Below are positions 1-7,000 of a stretch of 64,000 bases of DNA, in pieces. The stretch is from Hymenobacter terrenus (GTDB lineage: Bacteria; Bacteroidota; Bacteroidia; Cytophagales; Hymenobacteraceae). The notes under the pieces were generated by a model. The model did no database searches. It saw only the letters and a program-made list of their open reading frames with translations, and was not told the DNA's origin. The stretch is taken from NCBI RefSeq assembly GCF_000972495.1, contig NZ_LATM01000022.1, positions 1-64,000 of the forward strand, given 5' to 3'. Position numbers and translations under genes: made by a program. Positions within the stretch are counted from its first letter, which is position 1. The number at the start of each line of letters is the position of its first letter.

Positions 1-1
1 C

Positions 2-139
2 CGGTACGAGGCGACCCAGGCCACCAATGAGCGGGGCCGGGTGGTAGCCAAAGTGGTGCGGGGCCTCTTACATGCGACGGCCGACGTGCCTGACCACAAC
101 CTGCTGGAAGGCTGGGCCGGGGCCCGAACGCCTATCTGA
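2..139 (+). pseudogene. 3' end of a larger ORF, frameshifted before the toxin domain
   Basis: The reading frame is open from the window edge and ends at the TGA at 137-139. The readable 45 residues end LLEGWAGARTPI. Reading the next frame from the GGGG run near 120 gives GPNAYLNVPP and continues without a stop into the toxin ORF at 142. The natural reading is therefore that this is the delivery or core part of the same polymorphic toxin, cut from its C-terminal domain by a one-base loss in the G/C run. This is inference from the protein-like look of both flanks. The upstream family cannot be named from so short a piece. Confidence 0.5.
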
Positions 140-141
140 AC

Positions 142-1302
142 GTGCCGCCCATGATTCCGACGCCCCGGCCGGTGCCCACGCCCGTCCCGAAGCCAGTGCC
201 CGTGCTGCCCAAGGTAGTGGAGGCACTGGTGGAGGAAACCGTTTGGACACGGCTGGGGGCGGGGGTGTTACGCGTGCTCGAAGCCGGGGTCAGCTTTCCG
301 GCGATGCTGGCGGGCTTGTTATTGTTGCCGCAAGCCGCCCACGCCCCTGGCATTCCGCAGCACCCGCCCGTGGTGCCCAAGGACGCGCTGCGTCTGGCCG
401 AGCTGGAACGGTTGCAAAAGCTGGGCAAGCTCACGAAAGCAGAACAGGCCGAGTATTTGGCCCTGCTGGCTAAGGTGCGGGGCATCCATTGGGAGAGGCT
501 GGATGAGCAGCTACGCGAGGCGCACTTGAGGGCACTGGTACCAGATTACAAGAACATTGAACTGGCGGGGTTGCGTCGGGAGTCGGTTGGCGAATTTGAT
601 GGTGTAAATATGAAGGAGAAGATATTTATTGAGGACAAAAGCGCTATGGGACTGCTGATAGTGAACCCCAAAACAGGCCTACGTTCACAGACCGCTGCCG
701 AGTGGGCCGATAAGCACATTTATAATAAAACAAGTGGCCGCATTGACGGTCTTAAAAGAGCTCAATATACTTACCCGCAGCCAGCCCCAGATATTGAGCA
801 AATCCGGGGGGTTCGCCGTTTACATTTTCGCATCGATGCTGACACTCCTGAAGTACGGGCGGCTACAGAGGACGCAATTAGGAATTTACAGCTCAATACG
901 GCAAATAACAATAATCATTCAGCGAGTATGTCAGTTGCTTTAATGTTCAAATACCCAGGCCACTTGGTTCCCCGCCCCAGCACCGGAGAGTTGGCACCAG
1001 AGCGGCGTTTATTGCCTGTTTCAGGCGAGGAAACTTTCTACGAGTACTGGTATCCTGTTATCGAAAAAGAAGGATATCCTTGGTTACATGTTATGGCTGT
1101 AGGTATCGATTTGGACCCCGAGAACCTCTCTGAGGTTCTGGATGAGCTACGCCAACTCCAAGCAGCATTCCCGCGCTACTACACCCTAGATGACAAAGAA
1201 TACGAATATATCACACGCCGCATCGCCGGACTGATTGCCGAGTTGGAGGCTATTAATCCCGACGACTTGGCATCTGGAAAATTGGAGCTTTTCTTGGGCT
1301 AA
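142..1302 (+). CDS. Polymorphic toxin C-terminal region fused in frame to its immunity protein
   Basis: The 386-residue ORF starts with GTG (an ATG lies 3 codons in) and has a proline-rich start, a hydrophobic stretch around residues 45-65 ending in QAAHAPG, a charged linker, and a toxin-like domain at about 145-255. That domain carries EFDGVN followed by FIEDK, a D...ExK pattern typical of PD-(D/E)xK nucleases. From residue 264 (MSVALMFKYPG) the protein matches the separate immunity ORFs at 2138 and 2525. Compared with the second cassette, a net 28-base deletion removes the toxin tail (RRLRTENP to TAQYGKN) and its stop and joins both frames. The toxin half is probably inactive and the ORF may be a decaying copy. 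The start may be artificial, since an upstream frame runs into it. Confidence 0.6.
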   Translation: MPPMIPTPRPVPTPVPKPVPVLPKVVEALVEETVWTRLGAGVLRVLEAGVSFPAMLAGLLLLPQAAHAPGIPQHPPVVPKDALRLAELERLQKLGKLTKAEQAEYLALLAKVRGIHWERLDEQLREAHLRALVPDYKNIELAGLRRESVGEFDGVNMKEKIFIEDKSAMGLLIVNPKTGLRSQTAAEWADKHIYNKTSGRIDGLKRAQYTYPQPAPDIEQIRGVRRLHFRIDADTPEVRAATEDAIRNLQLNTANNNNHSASMSVALMFKYPGHLVPRPSTGELAPERRLLPVSGEETFYEYWYPVIEKEGYPWLHVMAVGIDLDPENLSEVLDELRQLQAAFPRYYTLDDKEYEYITRRIAGLIAELEAINPDDLASGKLELFLG

Positions 1303-1329
1303 AGTCCGGTACTCGTTGGCTCGGTAAGT

Positions 1330-1359
1330 AAAATCCCACCCTAGCCGGTGGGATTTTTT
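1330..1359 (+). terminator. Rho-independent terminator after first cassette
   Basis: AAAATCCCACC, a six-base loop and GGTGGGATTTTTT form an 11-bp stem with a T-run. It sits 28 bases after the stop of the toxin-immunity fusion. The apparent GTG start of the next ORF lies inside the 3' stem, so that ORF has no proper translation start of its own. Confidence 0.85.
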
Positions 1360-2124
1360 GCGTACTACGCGGTTCCACTTGTTCCGGTACTGCCAAAACT
1401 CGTTGAGGTACTGGTTGAGGAATCGGTCTGGACGCGGCTCGGCTCGGAGATGTTACGCGTGCTCGAAGCCGGGGTCAGCTTTCCGGCGATGCTGGCGGGC
1501 TTGTTATTGTTGCCGCAAGCCGCCCACGCCCCTGGCATTCCGCAGCACCCGCCCGTGGTGCCCAAGGACGCGCTGCGTCTAGCCGAGCTGGAACGGTTGC
1601 AAAAGCTGGGCAAGCTCACCCAAGCGGAACAGGCCGAGTACCTGGCTCTGCTGGCTAAGGTCCGGGGCATCCACTTGGATAAGCTGGACGAGCAGCTACG
1701 CGAGGCCCACTTGAGGGCTATTGTGCCGGATTACCAAAATATTCACTTGGCGGGTTTGCGCAAGGAGGCGGTTGGTGAATTCGATGGCGTGAATCTGAAG
1801 GAGAAGATATTCATTGAGGATAAAACCGCTGAGGGCCTTCGGGTAGTTAATCCCAAAACTGGCTTGCCTTCACAAACCGCCGCAGACTGGGCCGATAAGC
1901 ACATTCACTATAAAACAACCTCACGCATTCAAGCCCTTAAAATTACTCAATATACCTATCCTCAGCCAGCCCCAGACATCGAACGAATCCGAGGGTTTCG
2001 CCGGCTGCATTTTCGAATCGATGTCGACACACCCGAGCTTCGTGCTGCAACGGAGGAAGCAATGAGGCGACTTCGGACAGAGAACCCCACTTGGGAATTC
2101 ACCGCTCAATACGGCAAAAATTAA
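1348..2124 (+). CDS. Orphan polymorphic-toxin tail, 5'-truncated (PD-(D/E)xK-like)
   Basis: The 258-residue ORF is homologous to the first cassette from about residue 12 (VPVLPKLVE) and nearly identical in DNA around 1450-1640 (the pre-toxin region). It keeps the full toxin domain: EFDGVNLKEK, then FIEDK as the ExK motif, QTAADWADKH, and an intact C-terminus ending TAQYGKN. No delivery domain precedes it, and the only start codon lies inside the terminator hairpin at 1330-1359. It therefore looks like a displaced orphan module that can be expressed only after recombination onto a full-length toxin gene. The nuclease fold is inferred from the motif spacing, not proven. Confidence 0.6.
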   Translation: MGFFAYYAVPLVPVLPKLVEVLVEESVWTRLGSEMLRVLEAGVSFPAMLAGLLLLPQAAHAPGIPQHPPVVPKDALRLAELERLQKLGKLTQAEQAEYLALLAKVRGIHLDKLDEQLREAHLRAIVPDYQNIHLAGLRKEAVGEFDGVNLKEKIFIEDKTAEGLRVVNPKTGLPSQTAADWADKHIHYKTTSRIQALKITQYTYPQPAPDIERIRGFRRLHFRIDVDTPELRAATEEAMRRLRTENPTWEFTAQYGKN

Positions 2125-2137
2125 TCATCCAACGAAT

Positions 2138-2515
2138 ATGTCAGTCGCTTTAATGTTTAGATACCCAGGCCAACTGGTTCCACGTTTAGATATCCCAGAA
2201 CAATTGATGACGCGTGGTTGGCTGGTGCCAGTATCGGGGGAGGAAACTTTCATCAAATACTGGAAACCAGTTGTTGAACAAGAGGGGTACATGTGGCTAC
2301 CACTTATGGGCTTGGGCTTGGACTTGGACACGGAGAATCTGCCCGAAGTCCTAGACGAACTCCGTCAGCTCCAAGCCGCGTTCCCTCGTTACTACACCCC
2401 CGACCACGAAAAATACGAGTACATCACCAGCCGTCTTGCCACTTTGATTGCCGAATTAGAGGCTGTCAATCCCGACGAGTTGGCTTCCGGGAAACTGGAA
2501 CTCTTCTTGGGGTAA
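2138..2515 (+). CDS. Cognate immunity protein, copy 2
   Basis: A 125-residue acidic, cytoplasmic protein without signal peptide, starting MSVALMFRYPG 13 bases after the toxin stop. The C-terminal half (LPEVLDELRQLQAAF and ELASGKLELFLG) is almost identical to the immunity half of the first fusion ORF and to the ORF at 2525, while the N-terminal half diverges. Its role as an immunity protein is inferred from its place directly behind a toxin tail and from tandem duplication, both usual for polymorphic toxin loci. I do not recognise the immunity family. Confidence 0.6.
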   Translation: MSVALMFRYPGQLVPRLDIPEQLMTRGWLVPVSGEETFIKYWKPVVEQEGYMWLPLMGLGLDLDTENLPEVLDELRQLQAAFPRYYTPDHEKYEYITSRLATLIAELEAVNPDELASGKLELFLG

Positions 2516-2524
2516 GAATTTAGT

Positions 2525-2881
2525 ATGTCAGTTGCTTTAATGTTTGATTACCCCAACGCAGACTCACCAGAGGAGGACGATGGGCGTTTATCACCTGTCT
2601 CAACCGAGGAAATTTTCCTCAGCTATTGGTTGCCCGTAATCGAAAAAGAGGGGTATGCGTGGTTACCGATTATGAACGTCGGTATTGACTTCGACCCCGA
2701 GAACCTCCCCGAAGTCCTAGATGAACTCCGCCAGCTCCAATCCGCATTCCCTCGTTACTACACCCCTGACCACGAATACTACGAGTACATCACGCGTCGT
2801 ATCACCAATTTGATTGTTGAATTAGAGGCCATCAATCCCGACGAACTGACTTCTGGGAAGTTGAAACTCTTCCTCGGATAA
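2525..2881 (+). CDS. Tandem immunity paralogue, copy 3
   Basis: A 118-residue protein starting MSVALMFDYPN nine bases after copy 2. It shares the C-terminal half with the other two copies (PEVLDELRQLQ and SGKLKLFLG) but differs in residues 12-30, where it is shorter and more acidic. A second immunity gene behind a single toxin tail suggests that its own toxin partner was lost, or that it guards against a variant toxin of neighbours. Copies 2 and 3 probably share a transcript ending at 2909-3052. Confidence 0.6.
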   Translation: MSVALMFDYPNADSPEEDDGRLSPVSTEEIFLSYWLPVIEKEGYAWLPIMNVGIDFDPENLPEVLDELRQLQSAFPRYYTPDHEYYEYITRRITNLIVELEAINPDELTSGKLKLFLG

Positions 2882-2908
2882 AGCCTCTCCATCGTTGGCG
2901 TATTGATT

Positions 2909-2938
2909 AAAACCCCGCCGTAGCTGGTAGGATTTTTT
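2909..2938 (+). terminator. Degenerate terminator after second cassette
   Basis: AAAACCCCGCC and GGTAGGATTTTTT form an imperfect stem with a T-run. It aligns with the terminator at 1330-1359 and the bases before it, so terminator and cassette were copied together. Confidence 0.5.
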
Positions 2939-3020
2939 CATACTGCCACAGAAGACGTAATGAGACGGGCGGCAGCCGGTTCGGTCACCAAGCCCACCGC
3001 CTAAGCCGTGGGAGAAATAT

Positions 3021-3052
3021 AAAGCCCCGCCAGTTGCTGGCGGGGCTTTTTT
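3021..3052 (+). terminator. Strong rho-independent terminator
   Basis: AAAGCCCCGCC and GGCGGGGCTTTTTT pair around a five- to six-base loop. It closes the toxin-immunity array and lies directly before the hydrolase fragment. Confidence 0.85.
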
Positions 3053-3064
3053 AATCTGATTACT

Positions 3065-3394
3065 GAAGGGTACCCGGGCAATCTGCCGGGCGTTGTCGCC
3101 CACCAAAAGCTAGCCAACAACAAGACCGTTACGCTGCCTCCCGAGGCGGCCGCCTATCCCGGCATAGCTGCCCAGGTGCGTTGCCCGTGGCTGCTTGTGG
3201 CGGGTACCCAGGATAAGAATACTCCTTTGGCCGATTCGGTCGCCGTGGTGAAGGCGGCCCGCCGCACGCAGCGCCGCCAGTTGCTCGCAATTGACTGCGG
3301 CCACCTGGGCGCGCAGGAAAAACTGACCGAAACGTTTTTTGCCGAAGGCTATGTGCGCGCCATCAGCCGGTTTCTGGCGGGTGGCAAAGCCTAG
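3065..3394 (+). pseudogene. 3' fragment of an alpha/beta-hydrolase gene
   Basis: The frame reads from EGYPGNLPG through CPWLLVAGTQD to AIDCGHLG and ends ISRFLAGGKA. The strand CPWLLVAGTQDKNTP carries an Asp where alpha/beta hydrolases place the acid of the triad, and GHLGA carries the late His. The nucleophile elbow and the first half of the fold are missing, and the fragment begins only about 10 bases after a terminator. It is a truncated remnant, plausibly cut when the toxin cassette array was inserted or rearranged. Confidence 0.6.
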
Positions 3395-3452
3395 CGGCGC
3401 ACCATTGCAGCAAGCTTCGGTGGGCTATTCGTCCGGCGGGGTCGGGAGGGCA

Positions 3453-3529
3453 GTAGCGCGAACTTTGTAGTTCGCGTGTCTGAACGACTTTTAACGGCAC
3501 GGGGACGCGAACTACAAAGTTCGCGCTAC
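3453..3529. repeat. Inverted pair of GTAG-headed REP elements
   Basis: A 25-base unit at 3453-3477 begins GTAGC and folds GCGAACT against AGTTCGC with loop TTGT. Its exact inverse complement lies at 3505-3529. The pair has the head-plus-hairpin design of bacterial REP/BIME sequences. Related units occur near 6.1, 29.9, 54.0 and 63.2 kb. Confidence 0.7.
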
Positions 3530-3551
3530 TGTAACGGCCGCCCCTAGCCCG

Positions 3552-3559
3552 TACCTTTG
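3552..3559 (+). promoter_or_regulatory. Bacteroidota -7 box (TACCTTTG) for argS
   Basis: TACCTTTG matches the Bacteroidota consensus TAnnTTTG. It ends only four bases before the GTG start of argS, so the transcript would begin almost at the start codon and be leaderless or nearly so. No clear -33 TTG is seen. Confidence 0.55.
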
Positions 3560-3563
3560 CCTC

Positions 3564-5357
3564 GTGCAACAGTTAGAAAACTCCCTCAAAACCGCCCTGC
3601 AAGCTGCCGCCACGGCAGTATTCGGCCTTGAAATCCCCGCCGCCAGCCTCACGCTCCAACCCACGCGCAAGGAGTTTGCCGGCAGTTTCACCCTCGTCAC
3701 GTTCCCGCTCACCAAAGCCTTTGGCAAGGGGCCGGAGCAAATCGGCCAGGCTCTGGGCGAGTGGCTGAAAGCCCACGAGCCCCGCGTGAGCGGCTACAAC
3801 GTGGTAAAAGGCTTCCTCAACCTCGAAATTGCCGATGCCGAGTGGCTGACCGTGTTCGGGCAGCTGCGCGCGCAGCCCGCTACCGCGCCCGTCGCCACCG
3901 ACGGCCCGCAGCGCGTGGTAGTCGAATACTCCTCACCCAACACCAACAAGCCCCTGCACCTGGGCCACTTGCGCAATAACTTCCTGGGCTACTCCGTGGC
4001 TGAGATTCTGAAAGCCACCGGCGCCACCGTCACCAAAGCCAACTTGGTGAACGACCGCGGCATCCACATCTGCAAGTCGATGATTGCCTACCAGCACTTC
4101 GGCCACGGCGAAACCCCGCAGAGCGCCGGTATGAAGGGCGACCACCTCGCCGGCAAGTACTACGTGTTGTTTGAGAAACATTACCGCGAGGAAATCAAGC
4201 AGCTCGAAGCCGAAGGCGTGGCCTCCGACATTGCCAAAAAAAGCGCCCCGCTCATGACCGAGGCCCAGCAGATGCTGCAACTCTGGGAAGCCGGCGACGA
4301 GGACGTGGTGAGCCTCTGGCGCACGATGAACGGCTGGGTATACGAGGGATTTGATGAGACGTACCACGAGATTGGTGTCGATTTCGACAAGTTTTACTAC
4401 GAATCCGAAACTTACCTGCTAGGCAAAGAGCGGGTGGAAGAAGGCCTCGCCAAGGGCGTGTTTTTCAAAAAGGAAAACGGCTCGGTGTGGGTTGATTTGC
4501 AGGCCGAGGGCCTCGACGAAAAGCTTCTGCTCCGCGCCGACGGCACCAGCGTCTACATCACCCAGGACCTGGGCACGGCCGAGCTGAAGTACCAGGATTT
4601 CGGCTACGATAGCAGCATCTACGTCATCGCCGATGAGCAGAACTACCACATGCAGGTGCTGCAAGCCACGCTCAAAAAGCTGGGCAAGCCCTACGCCGAG
4701 GCCATCCATCACCTCAGCTACGGCATGGTGGATTTGCCCTCGGGCAAGATGAAATCGCGCGAGGGCACCGTGGTCGACGCCGACGAGCTGGTGCGCGACG
4801 TGGTAGCCGCCGCCAAAGCCGCCACCCTCGAAAAAGGCAAAACCGAAGGCCTGACCGATGCCGAACTGGAAGAGCTGTACCATCTGCTCGGCCTCGGTGC
4901 CCTAAAATACTATTTACTGAAAGTTGACCCCAAGAAGCGCATGCTCTTCAACCCCGAAGAGTCGGTGAGCCTGGAAGGCCACACGGGACCATTTATTCAG
5001 TACTCGCACGCTCGTATCGCGGCCATCCGCCGCAAAGCGGCCGAGCTATGCATCAGCGAGGCCGCCGATTGGAGCGGCATCGCCAGCCTCGATGGTACCG
5101 AGCGCGAACTGGTGCAGGAACTGGCCCGCTACCCCGCCGTGGTAGCTGATGCCGCCCGCAACCTCTCGCCCGCCGTCATCGCGCAGTACGCCTACGACCT
5201 AGCCAAAGCCTACAACCGCTTCTACGCCGAAGTCTCCATTTTCCAGGAAACCGACGCCACTAAACGCAGTCTGCGGGTGGCCCTTTCAGCCCGCGTCGGC
5301 GAGCAGATTAAAGCGTCGCTGGGCCTGTTGGGTATTAAGGTGCCTGAGCGCATGTAA
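3564..5357 (+). CDS. argS: Arginine--tRNA ligase
   Basis: A class I aminoacyl-tRNA synthetase of 597 residues, the normal length, that charges tRNA-Arg in the cytoplasm. The N-terminal additional domain is followed by the HIGH-type signature HLGH at residues 132-135 within SSPNTNKPLHLGH, then the KMSK-like loop GKMKSREGT near residue 390. A C-terminal anticodon-binding domain ends GLLGIKVPERM, as in ArgS. The start is GTG, chosen because it directly follows a TACCTTTG promoter box and begins the domain correctly. The gene is probably monocistronic, with a palindromic element between it and the LOG gene. Confidence 0.97.
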   Translation: MQQLENSLKTALQAAATAVFGLEIPAASLTLQPTRKEFAGSFTLVTFPLTKAFGKGPEQIGQALGEWLKAHEPRVSGYNVVKGFLNLEIADAEWLTVFGQLRAQPATAPVATDGPQRVVVEYSSPNTNKPLHLGHLRNNFLGYSVAEILKATGATVTKANLVNDRGIHICKSMIAYQHFGHGETPQSAGMKGDHLAGKYYVLFEKHYREEIKQLEAEGVASDIAKKSAPLMTEAQQMLQLWEAGDEDVVSLWRTMNGWVYEGFDETYHEIGVDFDKFYYESETYLLGKERVEEGLAKGVFFKKENGSVWVDLQAEGLDEKLLLRADGTSVYITQDLGTAELKYQDFGYDSSIYVIADEQNYHMQVLQATLKKLGKPYAEAIHHLSYGMVDLPSGKMKSREGTVVDADELVRDVVAAAKAATLEKGKTEGLTDAELEELYHLLGLGALKYYLLKVDPKKRMLFNPEESVSLEGHTGPFIQYSHARIAAIRRKAAELCISEAADWSGIASLDGTERELVQELARYPAVVADAARNLSPAVIAQYAYDLAKAYNRFYAEVSIFQETDATKRSLRVALSARVGEQIKASLGLLGIKVPERM

Positions 5358-5367
5358 TTCCAGAGCG

Positions 5368-5497
5368 ATGTAGAGACGCGGCGCTTCGCGTCCCCTCGTT
5401 GAACAACTTACCGTTGAACAGCAGCACTGTACTGCTTGAAAAAATAACATCAGCAACCGAAGCTAACGACGAGACGCGGAGTGTCGTGTCTCTACAT
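5368..5497. repeat. Palindromic element, TGTAGAGACGC family
   Basis: The outer arms are ATGTAGAGACG and its complement CGTGTCTCTACAT, with further pairing of GCGTC motifs inside. The left arm continues into CTCGTTGAAC, a string also found in the inner element at 62453-62551, so both belong to one dispersed family. It fills the argS-LOG gap and creates a spurious N-terminal extension of the LOG ORF. Confidence 0.6.
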
Positions 5498-5509
5498 TGT
5501 TCTAGAAGT

Positions 5510-6091
5510 ATGAAAAGCGTTGCCGTTTACTGTGGCTCCAGCTCCGGGGCCAATCCACTTTACATTGAACAGGCGCAAGCCTTGGGCGCGGCCCTGGTGG
5601 CGCGCGACCTGACGCTGGTATACGGCGGCGGGCGCGTCGGCCTGATGGGCACCATTGCCGACGCGGTATTGGCCCACGGCGGCAACGTCATCGGCGTCAT
5701 TCCTGATTTTCTGGCCAACAAAGAGCTGGCTCACCTGGGCTGCACTGAGTTGCATGTGGTGGGCTCCATGCACGAGCGCAAGCTGCTGATGGCCGACCGC
5801 GCCGATGCCTTTATTGCCATGCCCGGCGGCTACGGCACGCTCGAAGAGTTGTTTGAAGTCCTGACCTGGGGCCAGCTTGGCCTGCACCAAAAGCCCGTGG
5901 CCCTGCTGAATGTGGCCGGCTACTATGACCACCTACTGCTGGCCCTCGACCGCATGCGCGACGACCTGCTGCTGCGACCCGAAAACCGCGCCCAGCTCCT
6001 GCAATCGCCCGACCCAGAGGAATTGCTGGAACAACTGGCCACCTACAAGCCTGTGCAACTAGAGAAGTGGCTAACCCCCCCCACCACGTAG
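5510..6091 (+). CDS. LOG-family protein (probable nucleoside-5'-monophosphate phosphoribohydrolase)
   Basis: The 193-residue protein has a Rossmann-like fold. The start YCGSSSG and the signature PGGYGTLEE near residue 104 are the LOG/TIGR00730 hallmarks for binding and cleaving the ribose-phosphate of AMP or cytokinin nucleotides. ATG 5510 is chosen because the ORF upstream of it (from 5399) is only translated palindromic repeat. Substrate in this organism is unknown; AMP nucleosidase-like activity is as likely as cytokinin activation. Its TAG stop lies inside the GTAG head of a REP element. Confidence 0.88.
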   Translation: MKSVAVYCGSSSGANPLYIEQAQALGAALVARDLTLVYGGGRVGLMGTIADAVLAHGGNVIGVIPDFLANKELAHLGCTELHVVGSMHERKLLMADRADAFIAMPGGYGTLEELFEVLTWGQLGLHQKPVALLNVAGYYDHLLLALDRMRDDLLLRPENRAQLLQSPDPEELLEQLATYKPVQLEKWLTPPTT

Positions 6092-6191
6092 GACGCAGCC
6101 TTTGCTGCGTCTGGGGCGCGCAATTTGCACTATCTGCGAGTTCCTAACTAAGCTGCTGTCCCAACGAGGCGAAGCAAAGGCTTCGCCCTAC
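6088..6191. repeat. Inverted REP pair with compensatory stem changes
   Basis: The unit at 6088-6112 reads GTAGGACGCAGC, CTTT, GCTGCGTCT. The inverted unit at 6166-6191 reads, on its own strand, GTAGGGCGAAGC, CTTT, GCTTCGCCT. Two stem positions differ between the units, and in each case the pairing partner differs too. The first GTAG supplies the stop codon of the LOG gene. Confidence 0.65.
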
Positions 6192-6251
6192 AAAACCCTG
6201 CTGACCTTCGTGTGGTTACACGTTCAACTGCATAGTCCTTATCTTCACCTC

Positions 6252-6839
6252 ATGAAAAAAACCATCACCCTCACGCTGGCTACCGTTGCCACGGCCGCCG
6301 CATTTATCGCCGCTAAACCAGCCGCTCCCACCGCCATGACCACTCCCGCTGAAACCACCGCCGCGCCCGCTTCCGTGTACGATTTCACCGTGAAGTCCAT
6401 TGATGGCAAAGACGTGAGCCTGAGTAAATACAAGGGCAAAAAGCTGCTGATTGTGAATACGGCTTCCAAGTGCGGCTTCACCCCGCAGTACAAGGAGTTG
6501 GAGGAGCTGTCTAAGAAATATAGCGAGAAAGTGGTCGTGCTCGGCTTCCCTTCCAATAGCTTCAACCAAGAGCTGGCCTCCAACGCGGAAGTAGCCTCTT
6601 TCTGCGAGAAGAATTTCGGCGTAACCTTCCCGCTGTTCGAGACGGTTTCGGTGAAAGGTGATGACGCGACCCCGCTCTACAAATACCTGGCTGATAAGAC
6701 CAAAAACGGCGCGGTGAGTGATGCCCCAAGCTGGAATTTCTGCAAATACCTGGTCGATGAAAAAGGCCATGTGGTGAAGTTCTATAACTCCAAAGTGACG
6801 CCCCTGAGCCCCGAACTGGTGGCCGATATCACGAAATAG
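6252..6839 (+). CDS. Glutathione peroxidase-family thiol peroxidase, exported
   Basis: The 195-residue protein begins with a signal peptide (MKKTITLTLATVATAAAF, cleavage probably within the following Ala-rich part). The thioredoxin-fold peroxidase domain has the peroxidatic Cys in NTASKCGFT, then GFPSNSF, a possible resolving Cys in SFCEKNFGV, and Trp-Asn in SWNFCKY. These are family residues for hydroperoxide reduction, probably thioredoxin-dependent. ATG 6252 is chosen because it gives the signal peptide; the longer ORF runs through repeat DNA. It is longer than typical family members mainly because of its leader. Confidence 0.9.
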   Translation: MKKTITLTLATVATAAAFIAAKPAAPTAMTTPAETTAAPASVYDFTVKSIDGKDVSLSKYKGKKLLIVNTASKCGFTPQYKELEELSKKYSEKVVVLGFPSNSFNQELASNAEVASFCEKNFGVTFPLFETVSVKGDDATPLYKYLADKTKNGAVSDAPSWNFCKYLVDEKGHVVKFYNSKVTPLSPELVADITK

Positions 6840-6865
6840 TTTTTGACCATTATATGGTATAATTG

Positions 6866-6970
6866 AACGTCATGCTGAGCGTAGCCGAAGCATCTCTACC
6901 ACGCAACCTAATCCTCTCAACTGGATTACTTCTGCGGTAGAGATGCTTCGACTACGCTCAGCATGACGTT
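6866..6970 (+). repeat. 105-bp MITE-like palindromic element, copy 1
   Basis: The arms of about 34 bp begin AACGTCATGCTGAGCG and end in its complement, with one C/T mismatch between arms. The unpaired core contains CTAATCCTCTCAACT. A second full-length copy in the opposite orientation lies at 8887-8991, so this is a dispersed element and not only a terminator. It lies in the gap before menA. Confidence 0.75.
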
Positions 6971-7000
6971 CTGATTTCATGTTCGTTCACCCATTTCCCT

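Noticed and set aside
734..943. 69-residue ORF inside the first toxin region
   Set aside because: It is an alternative frame of the homologous toxin DNA and is not kept in the second cassette.
5399..5509. Upstream extension of the LOG protein
   Set aside because: It is translated palindromic repeat; the family N-terminus is at 5510.
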